Below are positions 16,052 to 24,692 of a stretch of DNA of 64,000 nt, piece after piece. Position numbers and translations under genes: made by a program. The stretch is from Cetobacterium somerae. GTDB lineage: Bacteria > Fusobacteriota > Fusobacteriia > Fusobacteriales > Fusobacteriaceae. Position 1 is the first letter of the stretch. Each line of letters begins with the position of its first letter. The notes beneath the pieces were generated by a model that was not told the DNA's origin, made no database searches, and saw only the letters and a program-made list of their open reading frames with translations. The DNA lies in NCBI RefSeq assembly GCF_022430525.1, contig NZ_CP092520.1, positions 434,001-498,000 of the forward strand. Direction: 5' to 3'.

Positions 16052-17374
16052 ATGGCAATACTAAAATTTGGTATTTATTCTTTCATAGGGCTTTTAGCAT
16101 TCTTAGCTCCTATTACAATTGGTGGTGAATCATCTATTATTATGGGTCACCTTAAAAACTTTGTTCTAAATAATTTTTCAAGTTGGGTTAATTTCTTAAT
16201 AATGTTTTGTTCTGTTATTACTATTACTGGAACAACTCTTGGATTTATCAAAAAGAATTTTAAAGAACAATACTTAAATGATTTATTCGTTACAGATAAA
16301 TTAAGTGGAATTTTAAGAATTGGTGGTTCTTTTATGTTCATTTTAATCTCACTTGGACTTGCCCCTGAATTTTTAAGTAATGAGAACACTGGTGGATTAA
16401 TGGCTGGAGATATGATTCCTCCTCTTATGGTTACTTTTTTCATAGGAGTTATGCTTATGCCACTTCTTACATCTTTTGGATTAGTTGAATTTATTGGAAC
16501 TTTAATCGCTCCAATTATGAGAAAAATATTTAAAGTTCCAGGATATGCCGCTATCGATGCTCTTGCGTCATTTCTTGGAGATGGAACTATTGGAATTGTA
16601 GTTACTGATCAACAATATCAAAAAGGATATTATACTCAAAGAGAAGCTGCAATTATTGCTACATCATTCTCAATAGTAGGAATATCTTTTGCTGCTGTTG
16701 TTGCTGATTTATTAAAATTTTCTAAAATATTTTGGATATTTTATGGAACTATTGCTTTTTCAACTATAATTGCTGGTTTTATAATTGCTAGATTACCTTT
16801 AAAAAAATTTAAAAACGAGTATTACGAAGGTAATAAAGTTGATGATAGTGGAGCTAGAAGTTTTGCTGAAGCTCTTCACTTAGCAACTACTACAGCTGGT
16901 AAAGCATCTGAAAAAGAGATTGTTGTGGATTCTCTTTTTAAAGTTTTAGTTATCTATGTAACTTTTATTCCTGTTATTATGTGTGTTGGATCTATTGGTT
17001 TAGTTATTGCAGAAAATACTAGCTTCTTCAATATTCTATCTATGCCTTTAATGCCTATTTTAAGAGGATTAGGCTTTACTCATGAAGTAGCATCACAAAT
17101 GGCTCCTGCTATGATTGTTGGTTTTTCTGATATGTATCTACCTGCTTTATTTATTGAAAATACAACAAGTGAAGTAGCTAGATTTATAGTTGGAACGCTT
17201 TCTTTCGCACAATTGATATTCTTAAGTGAAACTGGTATGATTCTTGTTAATTCAAAAATGGGATTCTCTATATTAGATGTAGCTAAATTCTTTATTTTAA
17301 GAACTGCTATTACATTTCCTGTTATTTATTCTATCGCTATGATACTTGTTAAATTTGGAATTTTAAGTTATTAA
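16052..17374 (+). CDS. YjiH family membrane protein (nucleoside-recognition/Gate domain)
   Basis: A 440-residue integral membrane protein with roughly ten hydrophobic segments. FIYS-like starts, the LAPEFLS loop, the central SFLGDGTIGIVVTDQQY and the C-terminal MIVGFSDMYLPALF match YjiH proteins, which carry the Gate (nucleoside recognition) domain and are thought to be transporters of unknown substrate. The start ATG follows CTGGAGG. It is a single gene between a leader terminator and a following terminator, so the leader RNA is its only visible control. Confidence 0.85.
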   Translation: MAILKFGIYSFIGLLAFLAPITIGGESSIIMGHLKNFVLNNFSSWVNFLIMFCSVITITGTTLGFIKKNFKEQYLNDLFVTDKLSGILRIGGSFMFILISLGLAPEFLSNENTGGLMAGDMIPPLMVTFFIGVMLMPLLTSFGLVEFIGTLIAPIMRKIFKVPGYAAIDALASFLGDGTIGIVVTDQQYQKGYYTQREAAIIATSFSIVGISFAAVVADLLKFSKIFWIFYGTIAFSTIIAGFIIARLPLKKFKNEYYEGNKVDDSGARSFAEALHLATTTAGKASEKEIVVDSLFKVLVIYVTFIPVIMCVGSIGLVIAENTSFFNILSMPLMPILRGLGFTHEVASQMAPAMIVGFSDMYLPALFIENTTSEVARFIVGTLSFAQLIFLSETGMILVNSKMGFSILDVAKFFILRTAITFPVIYSIAMILVKFGILSY

Positions 17375-17382
17375 TTTAAATA

Positions 17383-17412
17383 AAAAAAACGGATTTAAAA
17401 ATCCGTTTTTTT
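17383..17412. terminator. Bidirectional terminator
   Basis: AACGGATTT and AAATCCGTT form the hairpin, with A and T runs on the outside; it ends yjiH and the convergent MATE gene. Confidence 0.9.
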
Positions 17413-17416
17413 ATTT

Positions 17417-18742
17417 CTATACAAATCCTTTAGCCATCCATTTTTTTGTTTTCCAACGCCATAACATTGCAAAACCTCTTATCCACTCATCTGTTCCGTT
17501 AGCTATCCATACTCCAACTAATGCCCATTCCATTCTTATTCCCAATAACCACGATAACGGTGCCGCTACTCCTAGCATAACAATGCATCCCATTATCATT
17601 GGGAACTTTATATCTCCTGCTGCATGAAGTGCATTTATAACTACAATATTAAACGTTCTTCCAGTTTCTATAAAAATCAACCATGGAAAAACTTTTGCCG
17701 TTGCTTTCACAACTTCCATATCTTTAGTAAATAACTCCATTATTTGGAATCTTAAAAAATAAACTATAACTGAAACTAACGCTGCTGCTATAAAAGATAA
17801 AGTTAAACTTTTCATACATTGATTATATGCTCTATCTTTATCTCCGGCTCCCACAAGTTGTCCTACTTGTATTGCTGTTCCATGTCCTAAAGCAATTGAA
17901 AAAATCATAATAAATGAAGATATAAGTGCTAAATACGTTCTTGCTGTTATCTCAATTGTTCCCATCGTATTTACCATAGCTAAAATTATAACTTGTGTCA
18001 AACTCCATGTTAAATGTTCTCCTGCTGTAGGAATTCCAATCGATAAAATTTGCTTAACTTTTTCACGAGTAAATCTCTTCAAATCTTCTACAATTTTAAA
18101 TTTACAATAATTTGTCATTACAAGTAATGAAATTATCGCACCTATAAATCTTGAAAAAACTGTAGATAGTCCAACACCTGTTACTCCTAAAATTGGTGCT
18201 CCTAACCATCCAAAAATAAACATTCCATTCCCTAAGATATTTAATAAATTAACTCCAACATTTATAAATAGCATAGGCTTTGTATTTCCATAGCTTTTTA
18301 ATATTGCTCCATTTGTAAGAGATATTGCTTGAAATATACAAAGTCCACCTACTAATTTAAAGTAGTTCATACCAATCTCTCTAAGACTCAATGGTAATTT
18401 TATCTTTATCAAAATCCATTCCCATGCAACTAAATATATTAATCCTAAAACTGCACCAATAACCACATTCATTACTAAGGATGCCGCTATAACTTCTTTT
18501 GTAGATTTATGATTTTTTGCACCAACATACTGAGACATAAGAATTGTTGTCCCCAAACAAATAAAACTTAGAATTGTGTTTTGGATTAATAAAACTTGGC
18601 TCATTCCCCCTACTGCTCCTACAGCTTTATCACTAAATCTACCTAACATTATAGTATCAATATTTCCAACTACAGTTACTAATAATAGCTCTAAAAATAT
18701 TGGAATCGTTATTGAAAATAATGATTTTTTTTGCTCTAACAT
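17417..18742 (-). CDS. MATE family multidrug/Na+ antiporter
   Basis: The 441-residue protein has about twelve membrane segments and the MATE pattern of two homologous halves. IPIFLELLLVTVVGNIDTIMLGRF opens the first half and GIPTAGEHLTWSLTQ the second. MATE proteins expel cationic drugs in exchange for Na+ or H+ across the inner membrane. It has its own promoter, TTTACA-17-TATAAT (18814-18786 on the minus strand). The substrate is unknown. Confidence 0.9.
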   Translation of the reverse strand: MLEQKKSLFSITIPIFLELLLVTVVGNIDTIMLGRFSDKAVGAVGGMSQVLLIQNTILSFICLGTTILMSQYVGAKNHKSTKEVIAASLVMNVVIGAVLGLIYLVAWEWILIKIKLPLSLREIGMNYFKLVGGLCIFQAISLTNGAILKSYGNTKPMLFINVGVNLLNILGNGMFIFGWLGAPILGVTGVGLSTVFSRFIGAIISLLVMTNYCKFKIVEDLKRFTREKVKQILSIGIPTAGEHLTWSLTQVIILAMVNTMGTIEITARTYLALISSFIMIFSIALGHGTAIQVGQLVGAGDKDRAYNQCMKSLTLSFIAAALVSVIVYFLRFQIMELFTKDMEVVKATAKVFPWLIFIETGRTFNIVVINALHAAGDIKFPMIMGCIVMLGVAAPLSWLLGIRMEWALVGVWIANGTDEWIRGFAMLWRWKTKKWMAKGFV

Positions 18743-18785
18743 TTATTGCCCTCTCCTACCATAATTTAATATTTTATATCGTTTC

Positions 18786-18850
18786 ATTATACTATACCTT
18801 TAGCTCCGTGTAAATTTTTTATTGATTTTTAATATATCATAATGTATAAT
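18786..18850. promoter_or_regulatory. Divergent promoters for the MATE pump and the Bax-like gene
   Basis: Leftward: TTTACA (18814-18809), 17 bases, TATAAT (18791-18786). Rightward: TTGATT (18822-18827), 17 bases, TATAAT (18845-18850). The -35 elements are seven bases apart. Confidence 0.75.
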
Positions 18851-18891
18851 TTAACGTATATTAAAAATATTATATTGATAAAGGAGAAGCT

Positions 18892-19641
18892 ATGTTAAAA
18901 AAATTAATTATTAGTATGCTCATTTTCTTCCTTTATTCATCTTTTTCATTCTCTATTGATGGGGATTTCCATATCCCACACGAAATTAACTATAAAACTA
19001 TCGAAGTAAAAACATTAAAAGATTTAGAGAATAAACCTACTGGAAATCATGTTTACTCTTTAGATGGATTGGATTTGAAAAAATTAAGCATACGTAATAG
19101 AAAAGAAGTTTTTATTTCAATGCTCCTGCCTAGTATTGAAATCGTAAACAAAGAAATTGATAGAGATATTTCTATAATAGAAATATTATCTAAAAAAAAT
19201 TCTCATACTCCTGAGGAAAAAAAAGAATTAGATAGAATTTTTAAATCTTATAAGGTCTCAGCATATAATTGGTCTGAACTAAAAAAAAGAATGATTAAAT
19301 ATCCCACGTCACTTATTCTTTCGCAAGCTGCTATTGAAAGTGGTTGGGGAACATCAAAAGTTTTTAAAGAAAAAAATAATCTTTTTGGTATGAATGCTTT
19401 CAAGCATACAAATCGTACTTATAAAGAGTATGATTCTATTAAAGACTCTGTTAAAGATTTTGTTCTAACTCTTTCTAGAGTTAATGCTTACAAATCTCTT
19501 AGAACTAAAGTTCATGCAGGTGAACCACCTGAAAAAATTGCACATGGTTTAACTAATTACTCTGAATTGAAGGATGCTTACATAAAAAAGGTGCAAACAA
19601 TGTTAAAACATAATGATTTTGAAAAGTATGATGATGTATAA
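18892..19641 (+). CDS. Bax-like glucosaminidase domain protein (exported)
   Basis: The 249-residue protein starts with a signal peptide (Lys-Lys, then hydrophobic to about residue 22). The C-terminal half carries the glucosaminidase/Bax signature: catalytic Glu in QAAIESGWGTS, then KNNLFGMN and the YKEYDSIKDSVKDFVLTL strand-helix. The family cleaves N-acetylglucosamine links of peptidoglycan in the periplasm. The N-terminal third has no recognisable domain. It is monocistronic with its own promoter and terminator. Confidence 0.88.
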   Translation: MLKKLIISMLIFFLYSSFSFSIDGDFHIPHEINYKTIEVKTLKDLENKPTGNHVYSLDGLDLKKLSIRNRKEVFISMLLPSIEIVNKEIDRDISIIEILSKKNSHTPEEKKELDRIFKSYKVSAYNWSELKKRMIKYPTSLILSQAAIESGWGTSKVFKEKNNLFGMNAFKHTNRTYKEYDSIKDSVKDFVLTLSRVNAYKSLRTKVHAGEPPEKIAHGLTNYSELKDAYIKKVQTMLKHNDFEKYDDV

Positions 19642-19669
19642 AAAGTCTGCAATTAAGCAGACTTTTTTT
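19641..19669. terminator. Bidirectional terminator
   Basis: AAAAGTCTGC and GCAGACTTTT around a six-base loop, at the 3' ends of two convergent genes. Confidence 0.85.
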
Positions 19670-20897
19670 AATTCAATAAACAATCTAAATGAATAATAAC
19701 ATTCTTTACCAATGGAAAATCCTCTTTGATAGAATTTTCTAAGTCATCTGATATTTTATGTGCATTATAAACACTCATGTCTTTTGGCACTCTTATGTGT
19801 AATTCTAAAAATATCTTATCACCTGATTTTCTCATCATAATATCATGAACATTTTTTATATCTGTATTTTCATATATATATTTTTTTATTTCTTCAATGA
19901 ATTCCATATCTTGTTTATCTAAGATAGTATCTGTTGTTTCTAGTATTACACTAACTCCTTCTTTAAATATCAATACAGCAACTAATATACTTATTATTAA
20001 ATCGAATATTGGATTTACATAAATAGACAATAAAATTCCTAATACCACACCAAGAGATGCAAATATATCATTTCTACTATCTTTAGCATCTGCTATCAGA
20101 GCACTATTTTCTGTTTCTAATCCTACTCTTATTTTCTGTTTATACATAAAATATTTTACAACTGATGAAAATAGGGCAAAATAAACTGTTAGCATTTCAG
20201 GAACTTCTCTTTTTTCTCCTGAAAAAAGAATTTCTACTCCTCCCTTTCCTAACTCAAAAGCTGTAAGTATCATAAAAATTCCCATTATTACTCCAATTAC
20301 ACTTTCTATCTTTTCATGCCCAAAAGGGTGCGATTCATCCTCTGGTATATTACTAAAATGAATTCCTAATAAAATCCCACTAGAAGTTACAACATCTGAA
20401 AGCGAATTAAATCCATCTGCTAATAATGCTCTTGATTTACCTATATATCCAAATCCTATTTTTGTAGCAGCCAAAATTATATTCCAAAATATTGATGCTA
20501 TTACTGTTTTTTGTCCCTCCTTTTTTCTAAAATCTTTATTTTCTACATCTTCTATTATAAACTCTCCATCTTCTTTCTTTTTAAAACCTATCTTTATTAA
20601 AAAATCTGAAATTGAATTATCTTTACCTACAATTAAATTTCCTTTTTTTATTTTTTTATTAATAATAAAAAGTAAAAGTTTTGTTCCGTAAGATTTAAAT
20701 CTTTCATCCTTTCTTACAAAAATTCTTTTTAACTCATAATCATTTTCATTTTTTTCTAATAAAATATATGCTATAATTTCATTTTTATTTTCTATAGTAT
20801 AATACATACCCTCTTTATCTAAAAAAAAGTTCTTATCTAATTCTTGAAACTCTTCAAGTTTATTTTCTATATCCTCATATATATAACTTTTATACAT
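19668..20897 (-). CDS. GNAT acetyltransferase-cation diffusion facilitator fusion, probable Mn2+ exporter
   Basis: 409 residues from ATG at 20897 (GGAGGAG just before it; an ATG six codons upstream would put that ribosome site inside the gene). Residues 1-118 form a GNAT-like fold with the acetyl-CoA loop ERFKSYGTKLL (65-75) and a final IKIGFKKKED strand. Residues 125-409 are a six-helix CDF transporter with cytoplasmic C-terminal domain. The membrane metal site reads N164-x3-D168 and D273-x3-D277, the ND-DD set known for MntE-type manganese exporters rather than the HD-HD of zinc exporters. Confidence 0.85.
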   Translation of the reverse strand: MYKSYIYEDIENKLEEFQELDKNFFLDKEGMYYTIENKNEIIAYILLEKNENDYELKRIFVRKDERFKSYGTKLLLFIINKKIKKGNLIVGKDNSISDFLIKIGFKKKEDGEFIIEDVENKDFRKKEGQKTVIASIFWNIILAATKIGFGYIGKSRALLADGFNSLSDVVTSSGILLGIHFSNIPEDESHPFGHEKIESVIGVIMGIFMILTAFELGKGGVEILFSGEKREVPEMLTVYFALFSSVVKYFMYKQKIRVGLETENSALIADAKDSRNDIFASLGVVLGILLSIYVNPIFDLIISILVAVLIFKEGVSVILETTDTILDKQDMEFIEEIKKYIYENTDIKNVHDIMMRKSGDKIFLELHIRVPKDMSVYNAHKISDDLENSIKEDFPLVKNVIIHLDCLLN

Positions 20898-20933
20898 CTC
20901 TCCTCCGCAAAACAATGATTAGAATATTATATA

Positions 20934-20970
20934 AAAAAAACTCTCCTTTTACAAGTCTGGAGAGTTTTTT
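20934..20970 (-). terminator. Terminator of the symporter gene
   Basis: ACTCTCC and GGAGAGT pair with A and T runs outside; it stands between the symporter and GNAT-CDF genes on the same strand. Confidence 0.75.
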
Positions 20971-20976
20971 ATTTTT

Positions 20977-22152
20977 TTAATTTTGCAGACTTTTATCTTT
21001 TTTAAAAATCCCATTTAATATAAGTGCCAAAGCTCCATCTCCAACAACATTACAAGCCGTTCCAAAGCTATCTTGTAAAGCAAATATTGTCAACATAAGA
21101 GCTATTCCAGTATCATCAAAACCTAATACTGATGATATTATTCCAAGTGATGCCATTACTGTTCCTCCAGGAACACCTGGAGCACCTATTGCAAATATAC
21201 CTAATAAAACTACAAATAATACCATTGTCCCTACTGAAGGAAGTGTTCCATAAAGCACTTGAGAAACTGTCATCACAAAGAAAACTTCTGTTAAAACTGA
21301 TCCACATAGATGAACTGTAGCTCCTAGAGGAATTGCAAAATTTGCTATATCATCATCTAAACTTTTTGATTTTTTAGCACAAGCTAAAGCTACTGGCAAA
21401 GTTGCTGCTGAAGACATTGTTCCTACAGCAGTCAAATATGCAGGTCCATAAGATTTTAATAAATTTAATGGATTTTGCTTTGATACCGCTCCACCTATTG
21501 TATATAAAATAGATAACCATATAAAATGTCCTACTAAAACAATTACAACGACTTTTAAAAATATTGGTAATTGTTTTGTTATACTACCTTCATATGCAAG
21601 TGTTGCAAAAGTTGTTGTTATAAAAAGTGGTAGTATTGGAATTATTATCTTGTAAACTATCGATAAAATAACATTGTTAAACTCATCTAAAGCTGCTTCT
21701 AACTTTTTAGAATCTGTCCATACTATTGCTAACCCTAAAAATAAAGCTAAAACTAAAGCTGACATAACAGAAAGCACCGGTGGTATATTTAACTTAAATA
21801 TCATTGGTGGTAGTGTTTTTAAGCCATCAACCACTGTCAATATATTTAACATCGGAATAATCATATACCCTGAAAGCATTGAAAATATAGCTGCTCCTAG
21901 TGATGATAGATAGGCTAATATTAACATAGCAACCAACATTTTGCTCGCATTAGCTTTCATTTTTGTTATAGCAGGTGCTATAAATCCTAAAATAATCAAT
22001 GGAACTGTAAATGAAATAATTTGACCTAATATAAATTTAATAGTTTGAATTACTCCAATTACTGATTCATTAGAAAACAATCCAATAATTAATCCTGCGA
22101 TAACTCCAATAACTAACTTCAGTATCAGATTATCTTTTTTTTCTTTTGACAT
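20977..22152 (-). CDS. Dicarboxylate/amino acid:cation symporter (DAACS/SDF family)
   Basis: The 391-residue protein has eight or more membrane segments with the family's re-entrant loops: the serine-rich TAVGTMSSAATLPV (HP1-like) and the GVPGGTVMASLG (HP2-like). FTVPLIILGF sits in the third helix. Such carriers take up glutamate, aspartate, serine/threonine or C4-dicarboxylates with Na+ or H+. DSFGTACNVVGDGALA replaces the NMDGT... block, so the substrate is unclear. The promoter TTGACA-17-TAAACT lies at 22228-22200. Confidence 0.88.
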   Translation of the reverse strand: MSKEKKDNLILKLVIGVIAGLIIGLFSNESVIGVIQTIKFILGQIISFTVPLIILGFIAPAITKMKANASKMLVAMLILAYLSSLGAAIFSMLSGYMIIPMLNILTVVDGLKTLPPMIFKLNIPPVLSVMSALVLALFLGLAIVWTDSKKLEAALDEFNNVILSIVYKIIIPILPLFITTTFATLAYEGSITKQLPIFLKVVVIVLVGHFIWLSILYTIGGAVSKQNPLNLLKSYGPAYLTAVGTMSSAATLPVALACAKKSKSLDDDIANFAIPLGATVHLCGSVLTEVFFVMTVSQVLYGTLPSVGTMVLFVVLLGIFAIGAPGVPGGTVMASLGIISSVLGFDDTGIALMLTIFALQDSFGTACNVVGDGALALILNGIFKKDKSLQN

Positions 22153-22316
22153 TTGTTCTCCCCCTTTAAATTAATTTATTAATATCTTTCTACTTTTCAA
22201 GTTTATTACTCTTTGTTCTAATTGTCAAATATTTCTTCTATAATTTTTAAAGGAAATTGAAAATCTTTCAGTAAATTTTGTTATAGAAAATATTTTTTTG
22301 GAGGATACTTAAAATT

Positions 22317-23264
22317 ATGATAAATTATAAAGATTTTTTCTTAAGACTATTAAATAATATCAAAAGTATTAAGAATATCAAAAGTATAAATGATTTAAAA
22401 AAGGAACAAATACGAACTTTTTCTTTAATAATTTCGATTTTATTTACAGCTTGGGAACTTTATACTTCAAACACAATAAATTCCTCCCGAGAATTTATTA
22501 CTAGTAGCTTTATAATGATAATATCTATGTTTTTTATTATATATCCATTTGTTTATTTTTTCAGACCAAAACTAAAAAGATTTTTAAGAAATCATGTGAT
22601 TTTTTCTATTTTTCTAATTTTATATTTTATTTTATTAATTCCAATTTTAGGTGGAGTTGATTATATATTTTTAAATATATTCTTAGATAGTTTTATTATT
22701 AAATTTCTACATATTATCTCCATCTTGGTTTCAATGTCTTTAATAATTATTATTGTATCTAAACAATTTATTATGCTTATAAATAAAAAAAGACAAATTA
22801 AAGGATTAGATATTCTTACTACCTTTTTAACATACATTACTTTAGGATTGGCTTTTGGTTCTTTCTATTATATTTTAAATCTAATGGCACAAGACAATCT
22901 TTTTATAGGTGTTGATAAACCCTCTACATTTAATTTGGAAAATTTCCTTAATCATCTTTATATTAGTTTAGGAAGTCTTACCACTGTAGGTTCTGGAAGT
23001 ATTTCTCCTTTAAATGCATATATACGATTACTTTGCGTTCTAGAAACTATCTCAGGAATATTTTTAACAAGTTTTTCTCTTGGATTTATTTTTTCAGCTC
23101 TTGGCGCTACACTGCCTCCTCCTTCTCAAGAAGATAATGCAACAGATGTCCAAGTAGCTACTGATATTCCTACAAAAAAATTTCCTCTATTTTGGGGAAC
23201 AGTAGATTTCTTAAAAAAAATAAAATCAGATTTAGATGATGTTGAAAATACTTCAACAAACTAA
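22317..23264 (+). CDS. Six-helix ion-channel-like membrane protein with unusual filter TVGSGS
   Basis: The 315-residue protein has four hydrophobic segments in the first half (about 35-150), a fifth near 165-190, a pore loop and a sixth at 235-262. The pore loop LGSLTTVGSGSISP (about 218-231) is the K+-channel filter signature with Ser in place of the Tyr of TVGYG. The segment before S5 contains few arginines, so it may not sense voltage. A 50-residue polar tail follows. Family is best described as Ion_trans_2-like. K+ selectivity is doubtful. Confidence 0.75.
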   Translation: MINYKDFFLRLLNNIKSIKNIKSINDLKKEQIRTFSLIISILFTAWELYTSNTINSSREFITSSFIMIISMFFIIYPFVYFFRPKLKRFLRNHVIFSIFLILYFILLIPILGGVDYIFLNIFLDSFIIKFLHIISILVSMSLIIIIVSKQFIMLINKKRQIKGLDILTTFLTYITLGLAFGSFYYILNLMAQDNLFIGVDKPSTFNLENFLNHLYISLGSLTTVGSGSISPLNAYIRLLCVLETISGIFLTSFSLGFIFSALGATLPPPSQEDNATDVQVATDIPTKKFPLFWGTVDFLKKIKSDLDDVENTSTN

Positions 23265-23274
23265 ATAAAATATT

Positions 23275-23315
23275 ATAGGCATAAGAATTCTTACATTCTT
23301 ATGCCTATTTTTTTA
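23275..23315. terminator. Bidirectional terminator
   Basis: ATAGGCATAAGAAT and ATTCTTATGCCTAT form a 14-bp stem (23275-23308) with T-rich flanks, between convergent genes. Confidence 0.88.
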
Positions 23316-24560
23316 TAATTTATTTTCAAGATATTTTTCAACTAAGAGTGCAGATATATTATTTCCCCAAAATATTCCTTTCTTTGTATATCTATAAAAA
23401 TTTTTTTCTCTATCTATAGATATATACCCAGTTTTTTCTAACTCTTTTAAAACCTCATATATTTCATTATATTTTTCCTTCACTATATTACTTAGCTTTT
23501 CTAGTTGAACATCTTCATATTGAGTGATACCTGAGATTTTCTTTAATTTCATTATTTCTTCCGTATCTAAGGAATAAAAAGAAACTAATCTATTTAAATG
23601 ATACAACTCTATATTTTGAACTCTTCCTCCTGCTCCTATTCCAATTGGAATTAAATCTTTTAATTTATGGACATTTCTGATGTACTTATATGAATCTGTT
23701 CCTTTTGTTAATTTGGTATGCTCTAAAACTTTGTACCCACTCTCCAATAAAAAGTCTAAAAATGCATCATGTAATTCTTTATCTCGTTCAGTTTTATAAT
23801 CAAAGTTTTTCTCTCCAGAATTTAAATCTTTTGATATTTCAGATCCATCATGAATCATTAAAGAATAATAACTTACACTATCAGGAGATATTTCTGATAC
23901 GATTCTAGCATCCTCTTTAACTTCTTCGATACTTTGGTCTAAATAATTATATATAATATCTAGACAAACTAATCCTCGAAACTTTACTTGAATTTCTTTT
24001 AATCTTTTTTTTACGAAATCTTGATCATAGGTTCTATTCAGCAATTTTCTACCTCTATTTGAAAAAGTCTGTATACCTATACTCAATCTATTAACTCCAT
24101 ACTTTTTCATAACTTCCAACTTTTCCCAAGTCAAATTATGAAGTGTCGTTTCAAATGTAAATTCATAATCTTCTCTCAAAGGAAATACCTCTCTTAAAGT
24201 TGATAAAACTACTTCAAGCTGATGAGGCTTCAATATCGTAGGTGTTCCTCCTCCAAAAAATATTACTGAAAATTTCTTTTTCTGTATATAAATTTTATTT
24301 CTATACTTATTTATTTCTTTCACTAAAAATTTTGTATAATCCTCTAAATCATTATCTAACTGCTTCCTATTCATATTGCAAAATGAACAAATTTTATCAC
24401 AAAAAGGCACATGTACATATATTCCACCATCTAAATCTTCTGGTTCTTTTTCCATCAATCTCCAATATGACTGCGGTAACTTTAATTTTCTTCTATTTTT
24501 AGATAAAATTATATCCTTAACATCATGATGTGATTTATATCTTATTTTAAACACTCTCAT
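23313..24560 (-). CDS. HemW/HutW-like radical SAM protein
   Basis: The 415-residue protein has the HemN-class radical SAM core. The cluster motif is C54-x3-C58-x2-C61 within HVPFCDKICSFCNM, followed by FFGGGTPT and the SIGIQTFS strand. Near the C-terminus PIGIGAGG fits the HutW/ChuW group, which opens haem anaerobically, better than HemW (GiGpGA). It could also be a coproporphyrinogen dehydrogenase relative. The promoter TTGACA-17-TATAAT is followed by an ATTTGAT-T-ATCAAAT palindrome, so iron or haem control is plausible. Confidence 0.8.
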   Translation of the reverse strand: MRVFKIRYKSHHDVKDIILSKNRRKLKLPQSYWRLMEKEPEDLDGGIYVHVPFCDKICSFCNMNRKQLDNDLEDYTKFLVKEINKYRNKIYIQKKKFSVIFFGGGTPTILKPHQLEVVLSTLREVFPLREDYEFTFETTLHNLTWEKLEVMKKYGVNRLSIGIQTFSNRGRKLLNRTYDQDFVKKRLKEIQVKFRGLVCLDIIYNYLDQSIEEVKEDARIVSEISPDSVSYYSLMIHDGSEISKDLNSGEKNFDYKTERDKELHDAFLDFLLESGYKVLEHTKLTKGTDSYKYIRNVHKLKDLIPIGIGAGGRVQNIELYHLNRLVSFYSLDTEEIMKLKKISGITQYEDVQLEKLSNIVKEKYNEIYEVLKELEKTGYISIDREKNFYRYTKKGIFWGNNISALLVEKYLENKL

Positions 24561-24590
24561 CTCCCTCCAATTATTATATATTTTTAAAAT

Positions 24591-24648
24591 ATTTGATTAT
24601 CAAATTAAAAGATGATTTAATTATAATGTTTTATTCTAATTTTGTCAA
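24591..24648 (-). promoter_or_regulatory. Promoter with a 7-1-7 palindromic operator
   Basis: TTGACA (24648-24643), 17 bases, TATAAT (24625-24620) on the minus strand. The perfect palindrome ATTTGATTATCAAAT (24591-24605) sits just after the start point. Geometry is that of Fur-family boxes; the sequence also resembles FabT (MarR family) boxes. Confidence 0.7.
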
Positions 24649-24663
24649 TTTAATTAATCCAAA

Positions 24664-24690
24664 TAAAAAATGGAGGAACAAATCCTCCAT
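24664..24690 (-). terminator. Terminator of the RpiR regulator gene
   Basis: ATGGAGGA and TCCTCCAT with a five-base loop, followed by a T-rich tract on the minus strand. Confidence 0.8.
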
Positions 24691-24692
24691 CA

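Noticed and set aside
21116-21320. Open frames on both strands within the symporter gene
   Set aside because: Alternative-frame shadows in AT-rich code; no ribosome sites or conserved motifs.
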